A stretch of DNA of 64,000 bases. Origin: Streptomyces sp. CB09001. GTDB lineage: Bacteria; Actinomycetota; Actinomycetes; Streptomycetales; Streptomycetaceae. Below, in pieces: positions 8,244 through 14,782 of the stretch; the stretch's first letter is position 1; every line of letters starts with the position of its first letter. The stretch is taken from contig NZ_CP026730.1 of NCBI RefSeq assembly GCF_003369795.1, forward strand, positions 6,315,001 to 6,379,000, read 5' to 3'. The notes under the pieces are model-generated. The model searched no databases. It saw only the letters and a program-made list of their open reading frames with translations, and was not told the DNA's origin. A program made the translations under genes and the position numbers.

Positions 8244-8927
8244 TCAGGCCGCCACCCCCTCCGCGGCGAGGAACTTCTCCACCGCCTCCCGCGCACGACG
8301 GTCGAAGCCGGCGTACTGCGCCTCCCGCTCGGCCCCCTCGACCGCGTCGCCGACCAGCAGACTGCCCTCGGCGTCGACGCGCTGCGGGCGATCCTCGGCG
8401 TCGGTGAGCAGACCGACGGCCGAGTGGGAGAAGCCGCAGTAGTAGGCGATGCCCTCGCTGAGGTTGGTCTCCAGGAGGGAGTGCATCGCCTCGGTGATCG
8501 GATCGTCGGCGGTGGCACCGGCCAGGCCCAGCCAGAGCATGCGCTTGCCCGCCAGGCGCGGCTTGCTGCGGCCGTAGGCGAAGCCGTAGTTCCACACCCG
8601 GTCGATCCATCCCTTGAGGAGGGCGGGCACACTCTGCCAGTACACGGGGAAGACGGCGACGATCACGTCGGCGTCGAGCACGCGCCGCATGTGGGCCCGC
8701 GCCTCGTCCGAGTACGCCTTCTCCCGGTCGCCCCAGTCCGGCTGGTCCGCCGTGTTCATCCGCGGGTCGAAGCCCTCGGCGTGCAGGTCGAGCAGGTCGA
8801 CGCGGTATCCGGCGGCCTCGAGCCGGTCGACGGTACGACGGGCGGTGTGCGCGGTGAGGGAGTCGGCGCGGTGGTGCGCGACGACCACGAGGGCGGTCCT
8901 GGCGTTGCTGCTGCTGTGCTGCGTCAC
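8244..8927 (-). CDS. NAD(P)H:quinone-reductase-like flavodoxin-fold protein
   Basis: 227 aa. The N-terminus (ALVVVAHHRADSLTAHTARRTVDRL) fits the flavodoxin-like fold of MdaB/KefF/NQO1-type reductases. FPVYWQSVPALLKGWIDRVWNYGFAYG is the family's FMN/quinone-site motif, and LWLGLAGAT follows. It should use FMN or FAD and NAD(P)H to reduce quinones by two electrons. It is transcribed divergently from an AraC regulator 113 bp away, a common arrangement for control by that regulator. Confidence 0.87.
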   Translation of the reverse strand: MTQHSSSNARTALVVVAHHRADSLTAHTARRTVDRLEAAGYRVDLLDLHAEGFDPRMNTADQPDWGDREKAYSDEARAHMRRVLDADVIVAVFPVYWQSVPALLKGWIDRVWNYGFAYGRSKPRLAGKRMLWLGLAGATADDPITEAMHSLLETNLSEGIAYYCGFSHSAVGLLTDAEDRPQRVDAEGSLLVGDAVEGAEREAQYAGFDRRAREAVEKFLAAEGVAA

Positions 8928-9003
8928 TGGGTCTCCCGGCTGGTCTCGGTCAATGCGACGAGTCCAGTACAGCCGTGGCCACGTGGATGATCCATGGGAG
9001 AAA

Positions 9004-9033
9004 CTCTTGGAAACATAAGAGATCGTCTACGAT
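9004..9033 (+). promoter_or_regulatory. Candidate operator/promoter between quinone reductase and AraC regulator
   Basis: CTCTT (9004-9008) and AAGAG (9017-9021) form an inverted repeat with 8-bp spacing. The -10-like TACGAT at 9028-9033 would put a transcription start close to the GTG at 9041, giving a leaderless transcript. The -35 is weak. This is an inference from position. Confidence 0.25.
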
Positions 9034-9040
9034 GACCGGT

Positions 9041-9973
9041 GTGGATCCCCTGAGTTCACTGCTGACCGGCATCCGGGCCGAGGGCTCGGTCGTCAGCCAC
9101 GCCGTCCTGACGGCGCCCTGGACCATCCGCTTCACCGACGGTGCGCCGCTCACCATGGTCAGCGTGCTGCGCGGCGGCGGCACCCTGCTGCTGCCCGACG
9201 GCACCCGGCGGGCGGTCGGCGTGGGCGACACGGCCCTCGTCCGCGGCCCCGCGCCGTTCCTTCTCGCCGACCGGCCCGCCACGGTCGAACGCCCGCACAC
9301 CGAGTACGAGATCGCGTGCTTCACCGCGGATCCCGAGTGCACCGCCCAGGACCTCGGCGGTATCCGCTGGGGCACCGATCCGGACGGCGCGACCGCGCTG
9401 ATCGTGGGCGCCTACCGTGCCTCGGGCCACCGCCACGAACGGCTCCTGCGCACTCTGCCGCCCGTCCTGGTCGTCAACGAGGACGTCGAGGTCTGTGCCT
9501 GGCTGGAGACGGCCGCTGCCGACGCCGCCCGGCTCTCGGCCGGTTCCCAGGCGCTGATGGACCGCCTCCTCGACTGGGCCCTGGTCTGCACGCTGCGCAA
9601 CTGGTTCGACCAGGCCGGTGCCGACGCGCCCAGCTGGTACCGCGGCCTGGCCGATCCGGTCCTCGGCCCTGCCCTGCAGGCCTTCCACGGCCGGCCCGCC
9701 CAGGCCTGGACGGTGGCGTCGCTCGCCGGCCGGGCGGGCGTCTCCCGGGCGCTGTTCGCCAAGCGCTTCACCGAGCTGATGGGCCGCCCGCCCCTCGCCT
9801 ACCTCACCGAATGCCGGATGGCCGACGCCGAGGCGCTGCTGGCCGACACCGACCTCAGCATCGCCCGGATCGCCCGGTCCGTCGGCTATGCCGACGCCTT
9901 CGGCTTCAGCGCCGCCTTCAAACGCCACCGCGGCCAGAGCCCCAGCACGTTCCGCGCCACGGCGGCGGCCTGA
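9041..9973 (+). CDS. AraC family transcriptional regulator
   Basis: 310 aa from GTG 9041, whose translation MDPLSSLLTGIRAEG matches the usual N-terminus of this subfamily; an in-frame ATG at 9032 would add three residues. The N-terminal half is a cupin-type sensing domain (LRGGGTLLLPDG, VGDTALVRGPAPFLLAD). The C-terminal 100 residues carry two HTH motifs: WTVASLAGRAGVSRALFAKRFTE, and LSIARIARSVGYADAFGFSAAFKR ending in GQSPSTFR. It is divergent from the quinone-reductase-like gene and probably controls it. The ligand is unknown. Confidence 0.9.
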   Translation: MDPLSSLLTGIRAEGSVVSHAVLTAPWTIRFTDGAPLTMVSVLRGGGTLLLPDGTRRAVGVGDTALVRGPAPFLLADRPATVERPHTEYEIACFTADPECTAQDLGGIRWGTDPDGATALIVGAYRASGHRHERLLRTLPPVLVVNEDVEVCAWLETAAADAARLSAGSQALMDRLLDWALVCTLRNWFDQAGADAPSWYRGLADPVLGPALQAFHGRPAQAWTVASLAGRAGVSRALFAKRFTELMGRPPLAYLTECRMADAEALLADTDLSIARIARSVGYADAFGFSAAFKRHRGQSPSTFRATAAA

Positions 9974-10071
9974 ACCCCGCCGCGCGGCCCGGCCCACCCG
10001 CGACCGTGCGCTGTCCGACCCCGGGCATATCCTGATCCCCAGTGGCCATCGGCTGACGAAGGGGTCCGAAG

Positions 10072-11490
10072 GTGCCGTCGATGCTCGATGCGGTCGTAGT
10101 GGGTGCGGGGCCGAACGGACTGACCGCCGCCGTGGAGCTGGCCCGCCGCGGCTTCTCGGTGGCCGTGTTCGAGGCGCGGGACACGGTGGGCGGCGGCGCG
10201 CGCACGGAGGAGCTGACCCTGCCCGGCTTCCGGCACGACCCGTGCTCGGCCGCGCACCCGCTCGGCATCAACTCGCCCGCCTTCCGCGACCTGCCCCTGG
10301 AGCGGTACGGCCTGGAGTGGCTGCACCCCGGGCTGCCCATGGCGCACCCCTTCCTCGACGGCTCGGCCGCCGTGCTGTCCCGCTCGGTCGGCGAGACCGC
10401 CGCCTCCTTCGGGGCGCGCGACGCCGGCCCGTACCGCAGGCTGGTCGAGCGCTTCCTGCCCAGGTGGGACACGCTGGCCCGGGACTTCATGTCCCTGCCG
10501 CTGACCGCGCTGCCCCGCGACCCGGTCACCCTGGCCCGGTTCGGTCTGGTCGGTCTGCCCCCGTCGACCTGGCTGATGCGCCGCTTCCGCGACGACAGGG
10601 CCAAGACACTCTTCGCCGGGCTCGTCGCGCACGTCATGGCCCCGCTCGGCGGCTTCGCCACCGGCGCCATAGGCCTGGTCTTCGCCCTGGCCGCGCACGC
10701 CCGCGGCTGGCCCGTGGCGCGCGGCGGCTCCCAGTCCATCTCCGACGCCCTCAGCGCGTACCTCGAGGACCTCGGCGGCGCCGTCCACACCGACTACGAG
10801 GTGAAGCGCCTCGACGACCTGCCGCCCGCGCGGGCGTACGTCTTCGACACCTCGCCCACCGCCCTGGCCCGCATCGCCGGCCTCGGCAACCACTACGCGA
10901 ACTACCGTTACGGCCCCAGCGTCTTCAAGATCGACTACGCGCTGGACGGCCCCGTCCCGTGGACGGCCGAGGAGCCCCGCAGCGCGGGCACCGTCCAGAT
11001 CGGCGCCGACAGCACGGAGATCGGCGCCGCCCTGCACGCCGCCTCCGGCACGGACCGCGCACCCGAGCGGCCGTTCCTGATCACCGTGCAGCCCAGCGTC
11101 GCCGACCCCACCCGCGCCCCGGCCGGCAAGCACGTCTTCTGGGCCTACGGCCACGTCCCCAACGGCTGGAGCGGCGACCTCACCGACGCCATGGAACGCC
11201 AACTGGAGCGCTTCGCCCCCGGCTTCCGCGACCGCGTCCTCGCCCGCGCCACCGCGGGACCGCCCGAACTCGCCGCCCGCAACGCCAACTACGTCGGCGG
11301 CGACATCTCCTCCGGCGCGGTCTCCGGCCTCCAACTGCTCCTGCGTCCCAAGATCTCGCTCTTCCCGTACTCGACCCCGCACCCGGCCGTGTTCATCTGC
11401 TCGTCGGCCACCCCGCCCGGCCCCGGCGTCCACGGCATGTCGGGCCACAACGCGGCGAAGGCCGTCTGGCGCAGGCTGAGGCAGACATGA
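10072..11490 (+). CDS. FAD-dependent oxidoreductase, phytoene-desaturase/RetSat-like
   Basis: 472 aa. The N-terminal dinucleotide fold is VVVGAGPNGLTAAVELARRGFSVAVFEARDTVGGGARTEE, the classic CrtI-type FAD site. The C-terminal CSSATPPGPGVHGMSGHNAAKAV is the second FAD-binding signature of this superfamily. GTG 10072 has GAAGGGG seven bases upstream. Relatives desaturate or saturate carotenoids and retinoids, or are uncharacterised. No carotenoid genes lie nearby, so a carotenoid role is unsupported. Its stop overlaps the start of the next gene (ATGA), implying translational coupling with a macro-domain enzyme. Confidence 0.85.
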   Translation: MPSMLDAVVVGAGPNGLTAAVELARRGFSVAVFEARDTVGGGARTEELTLPGFRHDPCSAAHPLGINSPAFRDLPLERYGLEWLHPGLPMAHPFLDGSAAVLSRSVGETAASFGARDAGPYRRLVERFLPRWDTLARDFMSLPLTALPRDPVTLARFGLVGLPPSTWLMRRFRDDRAKTLFAGLVAHVMAPLGGFATGAIGLVFALAAHARGWPVARGGSQSISDALSAYLEDLGGAVHTDYEVKRLDDLPPARAYVFDTSPTALARIAGLGNHYANYRYGPSVFKIDYALDGPVPWTAEEPRSAGTVQIGADSTEIGAALHAASGTDRAPERPFLITVQPSVADPTRAPAGKHVFWAYGHVPNGWSGDLTDAMERQLERFAPGFRDRVLARATAGPPELAARNANYVGGDISSGAVSGLQLLLRPKISLFPYSTPHPAVFICSSATPPGPGVHGMSGHNAAKAVWRRLRQT

Positions 11491-11996
11491 CCGACATCAC
11501 CCTCGTCCAGGGCGACATCACCCGCCAGAGCGCCGACGCGATCGTCAACGCCGCCAACTCCTCCCTCCTCGGCGGAGGCGGCGTCGACGGGGCCATCCAC
11601 CGGCGCGGCGGCCCCGCGATCCTGGCGGAGTGCCGCAGGCTCCGCGCGGGGCACCTCGGCAAGGGCCTGCCCACCGGCCGTGCGGTCGCCACCACCGCCG
11701 GCGACCTGGAAGCGCGCTGGGTGATCCACACGGTCGGTCCGGTCTGGTCGGCCACCGAGGACCGCTCCGGCCTCCTCGCCTCCTGCTACCGCGAATCCCT
11801 GCGCACCGCCGACGAGTTGGGCGCCCGCACGGTGGCCTTCCCCGCCATCTCCACCGGCGTCTACCGCTGGCCGATGGACGACGCGGCCCGGATCGCCGTC
11901 GAGACGGTGGCGACCACCGGGACCTCGGTGACGGAGGCCCGCTTCGTCCTCTTCGACGCCCGGGCGTACGAGGCGTTCGCGGCACGGGTGGGCTGA
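11487..11996 (+). CDS. Macro-domain protein, O-acetyl-ADP-ribose deacetylase (YmdB type)
   Basis: 169 aa, a single macro domain. It shows VQGDITRQSADAIVNAANSSLLGGGGVDGAIHRRGGP, which binds the distal ribose and adenine, then GRAVATTAG, WVIHTVGP and AFPAISTGVYRWP, which binds the pyrophosphate. These match YmdB/MacroD-type hydrolases that remove acetyl from O-acetyl-ADP-ribose or mono-ADP-ribose from proteins. It starts inside the stop of the upstream oxidoreductase gene (ATGA). A sirtuin that could produce O-acetyl-ADP-ribose is encoded at 24277-25002 but is not linked to it. Confidence 0.92.
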   Translation: MTDITLVQGDITRQSADAIVNAANSSLLGGGGVDGAIHRRGGPAILAECRRLRAGHLGKGLPTGRAVATTAGDLEARWVIHTVGPVWSATEDRSGLLASCYRESLRTADELGARTVAFPAISTGVYRWPMDDAARIAVETVATTGTSVTEARFVLFDARAYEAFAARVG

Positions 11997-12036
11997 ACGC
12001 GGTCCGCGCCCGGACCGGTGCCGGGCGCCGGGCGGC

Positions 12037-12525
12037 CTACCGGCGGCGGTGCGGGAACGCGGCGCGCGGGAAGCGGTCGTGCACCCGTACGGCCCCGACG
12101 ACCAGGGTGGCGACGGCGATCGCCGCACCGCCGCCGATGGGAAACAGGGAGTCGACGACCATGCTTCTGCGTTGATCGGCCACGGTCGCCGCGCCCACGT
12201 CCTGCCCGTTGAGCAGCCTCCGGCAGTCGACCGTCTCGGACGGGACGCAGTACGGCTCGAACGTCACGACGGCGTGCACGCCGAAGGCGATCAGTCCGAC
12301 GCCGGCCAGGAGGGCGTGCAGCCACAGCAGGAAGACCGCCACCCTCAGGACCGGGCCGTCGACGGCCAGCACCACGCCCACGGTCCCGCTGACGCAGATG
12401 ATCGCCGCGTACCCCAGGACGACCCACCCCCACCACCCGGTCGCGAACCCCACCGGCAGCAGGATGACCGAGAACGCCACGCACCAGTACACCCCGCTGC
12501 GGAGGCTGTTCCGTACCTCGTCCAT
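12037..12525 (-). CDS. Hypothetical membrane protein with four hydrophobic segments
   Basis: 162 aa. Four membrane segments are visible: WCVAFSVILLPVGFATG, WVVLGYAAIICVSGTVGVVL, VAVFLLWLHALLAGVGLIAF and a C-terminal GGGAAIAVATLVVGAV. The long loop between segments three and four contains CVPSETVDCRRLLNG with two Cys. The extracytoplasmic loop is predicted on the same side as the Cys pair, so a disulfide is possible. The family is not recognised. The frame is open far upstream, but MDEVRNSL is the start that makes a sensible membrane protein. The macro-domain gene converges with it. Confidence 0.7.
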   Translation of the reverse strand: MDEVRNSLRSGVYWCVAFSVILLPVGFATGWWGWVVLGYAAIICVSGTVGVVLAVDGPVLRVAVFLLWLHALLAGVGLIAFGVHAVVTFEPYCVPSETVDCRRLLNGQDVGAATVADQRRSMVVDSLFPIGGGAAIAVATLVVGAVRVHDRFPRAAFPHRRR

Positions 12526-12750
12526 CGGTCCGTTCCCGTCGTCGCTGGGAAGTGTCGGGCGCGGCGGTGCCGTCGCGGCCGGCCGCCCCGTCCCGAGTCC
12601 AGCGGCCGCCGGGTTGTTCAGCAACCCGCTCCGCCGCCCTGAACATTCGCCGCATCCCGCCGGTCGCCCTCTCCAGCCGGCCTGAGCCCTTTGTTGCAAG
12701 TGATGGGCAATGGGTACGCATCGACAACAGGCGCGGGGAAGACATGACAG

Positions 12751-12804
12751 CCCGTCGGACCCGTCGGACCCGTCGGACCCGTCGGACCCGTTGGACCCGG
12801 CGGA
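12751..12804. repeat. Six tandem 9-bp repeats (CCCGTCGGA)
   Basis: Four identical copies of CCCGTCGGA are followed by CCCGTTGGA and CCCGGCGGA. They lie in the non-coding gap 12526-13108, just upstream of an ABC-ATPase relic. Because the unit is a multiple of three, every frame reads as a peptide repeat: Arg-Arg-Thr and Pro-Ser-Asp on plus, collagen-like Gly-Pro-Thr on minus. None of these frames has other support as a gene. Confidence 0.9.
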
Positions 12805-12828
12805 CCGACCGGAGCCTTCCGAGACGGA

Positions 12829-13038
12829 GTGCCGTCCTCGCGTGGCGTTCGCAGCCGGTGCGACCGCCTGGCCCGCGCCCTGGTGCTGCGCCCCCGCCGG
12901 GTCGTGTGCGACGAGATGACGGTGATGCTCGACGCCTCGACCACGGCCGCCCTGGTACGGGTCGTGGAGGACTACCGGGCCGTCACCGGCGCGGGCCTGC
13001 CGGCCGTCGGCCACGACCGGGTCCTCCTCGACCGCTGA
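12829..13038 (+). pseudogene. Relic of an ABC-transporter ATP-binding protein (C-terminal fragment)
   Basis: About 60 residues read RCDRLARALVLRPRRVVCDE then MTVMLDASTTAALVRVVEDY and VGHDRVLLDR. This matches the stretch after the LSGGQ signature in peptide/nickel-type ABC ATPases: the Walker B CDEMT, the D-loop LDAST and the H-loop GHD. Walker A, the Q-loop and an intact LSGGQ are missing, and upstream sequence is replaced by the 9-bp tandem repeat. No transporter permease is nearby. It cannot be a working ATPase and is best seen as decayed. The rest of the gap 12526-13108 shows no other gene. Confidence 0.7.
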
Positions 13039-13108
13039 TGCGAACGCACCGCCGAGTGGGCGTCCCCGGTTTCCCCGGCGGAGCGCTGAACCCCCCACCC
13101 CGGGTCGG

Positions 13109-14500
13109 TCAGCGGGTGCTCCACTTCTGGTTGTCGCGGCCGCTGCACTCCCAGAGCTGGAGCCTGGCGCCGTTGCCCGTCTTCTCGTCGACGACGTCCA
13201 CGCACTTGTTGGCCTGCACATTGACCAGGTCCCGGGGGCCGGCCAGGATGAACTGCTGTGCCGGGTTGCCGCTGCACACCGCCACCTGGACCACCGTCCC
13301 GTTGGCCGTGCCGCCCCAGGTCGCGTCCATGCACAGGCCCAACGAGCGGATCGTGCCGTCGGGACGGAAGTCCCACTTCTGCCAGTTCTTGCCGGTGCAG
13401 TCCGCGATCTGCAACGGCGCACCGTCCCGCCACTTGTGGCCCGCCACCTCGATGCAGCGGTTCGAGGCGTGGCCGTAGATGGTCGTGCCGGGGGCGACGG
13501 GCTCCGGCGCCTCGGCCTCCGGCTTCTCGTCGCCGCCGCCCCCGCCTCCGCCCGACGTCTCCTTCTCGGGCTTGTCGCGCTTCTCGGGAGCCGGCGCCTC
13601 ACCACCCCCGTCGTCCTTCGGCGCCTCGGCGGTCGGCTGCTGCGCCTGCGGCTGCTCGGCGGGCGCGGACCCGGCGGTGCTGGGCAGCAGCTCCGGGGTC
13701 GCGCTGGGACTGGGCGCGAGGGCGGCGCCCGCCTGCTGGGTCTGCTCGGTGGCACTGGTGCGGACCTGTGGCTTGTAGGCGATCCAGATCATCACGAAGG
13801 CGATGGCCAGCGCCACCGCGATGCCCAGGAACGTCGCGAGCCAGCGGGGCAGGAATCCGCGCTGCACATAGGTTCCCTCGACGTCGGTCGGATCCGCCCC
13901 CGACCGGCGCACCGCCATCCGGTACGGCCGCTCCTGCTTCGCCCCGAACCAGGTGATCTGCCGCGGCTTGAGCGTCGTTTCGACGAACGCCGCGCGTCCG
14001 GGCTCGATCTGCACGTTCGAGGGCCGGATCTCGTACGAGAGGTGGTCGCCGGTGTCGCTGCCCGTGACCGACGCCGTCACCTTCGTATTGCCGAGGTTGT
14101 CCACCGCCAGCCGCGGCCGGCCCCGGAACCGCCCCTTCACCGTGTGCGGCACCAGCTCCGCCCGCACCTCGGAGAACGCCGTGATCGTGAGGTTCCCCTC
14201 CGGGACGGTCACGGCGTCCGGATGCTCCGTCGGCGTGATCCGCACCGCGTACGGATGAGGGCCCGCCACCGCGTCCGGCGTCCGCGGCGGGGCGAAGGTC
14301 AGCTCCACGGTGCCGGTCGTGCCCGGATACAGGCGCAGCGTCTGCGGCTCGACCGTCGTCCAGGGAGCCATGTCCCCGACCGGCTCGAACCGGTACTCGT
14401 CCACCACGTCACCGGTGTTGCGCACCCGCAGTCGTACGCGCGTACTGCTGCCGGGGTCCACCGTCGCGGACGCGGGTTCCAGGGAAGTCCACAGGCTCAC
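13109..14500 (-). CDS. Membrane-anchored protein with N-terminal Ig-like region and C-terminal ricin-B lectin domain
   Basis: 463 aa. Residues 1-210 are beta-rich Ig-like modules (LEPASATVDPGSSTRVRLRV, VRNTGDVVDEYRF, LTFAPP), without a signal peptide. One transmembrane helix (WLATFLGIAVALAIAFVMIWIAY) lies near 215-240. A Pro/Ala/Glu/Lys/Gly-rich linker follows to about 335, and then a ricin-type beta-trefoil of about 125 aa with QxW-like repeats (NWQKWDF, NPAQQFI, DNQKWS). The likely topology is Ig region inside, lectin outside. The lectin should bind galactose-like or other glycans. A beta-galactosidase gene is divergent from it, 282 bp away, which suggests but does not prove a shared glycan context. 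Confidence 0.8.
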   Translation of the reverse strand: MSLWTSLEPASATVDPGSSTRVRLRVRNTGDVVDEYRFEPVGDMAPWTTVEPQTLRLYPGTTGTVELTFAPPRTPDAVAGPHPYAVRITPTEHPDAVTVPEGNLTITAFSEVRAELVPHTVKGRFRGRPRLAVDNLGNTKVTASVTGSDTGDHLSYEIRPSNVQIEPGRAAFVETTLKPRQITWFGAKQERPYRMAVRRSGADPTDVEGTYVQRGFLPRWLATFLGIAVALAIAFVMIWIAYKPQVRTSATEQTQQAGAALAPSPSATPELLPSTAGSAPAEQPQAQQPTAEAPKDDGGGEAPAPEKRDKPEKETSGGGGGGGDEKPEAEAPEPVAPGTTIYGHASNRCIEVAGHKWRDGAPLQIADCTGKNWQKWDFRPDGTIRSLGLCMDATWGGTANGTVVQVAVCSGNPAQQFILAGPRDLVNVQANKCVDVVDEKTGNGARLQLWECSGRDNQKWSTR

Positions 14501-14639
14501 AGGGGGACGTTACGTGGTGCTCCGGTCACCGTCACGAGCCGCAGGGGCAGACCTGGGTGCCCCAACGGCCCGGGTCACGTGACCGGTCGTCCCGAAGACC
14601 TCCGTGTCCACCAGGAACAAACAAACTCCGACGGGGTAA

Positions 14640-14668
14640 TTGATTCGGTTGTGTTCGGGTTCTAGGGT
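14640..14668 (+). promoter_or_regulatory. Candidate HrdB-type promoter of the beta-galactosidase gene
   Basis: TTGATT (14640-14645), a 17-bp spacer, and TAGGGT (14663-14668) fit the primary sigma consensus of Streptomyces. Transcription would start near 14675, leaving a leader of about 108 nt before the ATG at 14783. Confidence 0.5.
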
Positions 14669-14699
14669 GACCCATGACTCAGTAGTCGCCGCGTCACCG

Positions 14700-14729
14700 G
14701 CAGTTGTGTTCCATCCCCACGGCAACTGC
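14700..14729 (+). promoter_or_regulatory. Inverted repeat in the beta-galactosidase leader
   Basis: GCAGTTG (14700-14706) and CAACTGC (14723-14729) form a perfect 7-bp inverted repeat with a 16-bp spacer. It lies just downstream of the predicted transcription start and could be a repressor operator or a leader hairpin. No matching regulator gene is adjacent. Confidence 0.3.
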
Positions 14730-14782
14730 TCTCACAGCACCGTGCGTTGAGCCGCCCCCGAAGCCCACGGAAGGCCACGGTC

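Noticed and set aside
10072..11490. Carotenoid biosynthesis cluster
   Set aside because: The FAD enzyme resembles phytoene desaturase, but no crtB, crtE or cyclase gene lies nearby.
12618..12944. Minus-strand frame encoding collagen-like Gly-Pro-Thr repeats
   Set aside because: The repeats come from the 9-bp DNA array. The rest of the frame is Arg-rich and antisense to the better-supported ABC-ATPase relic.
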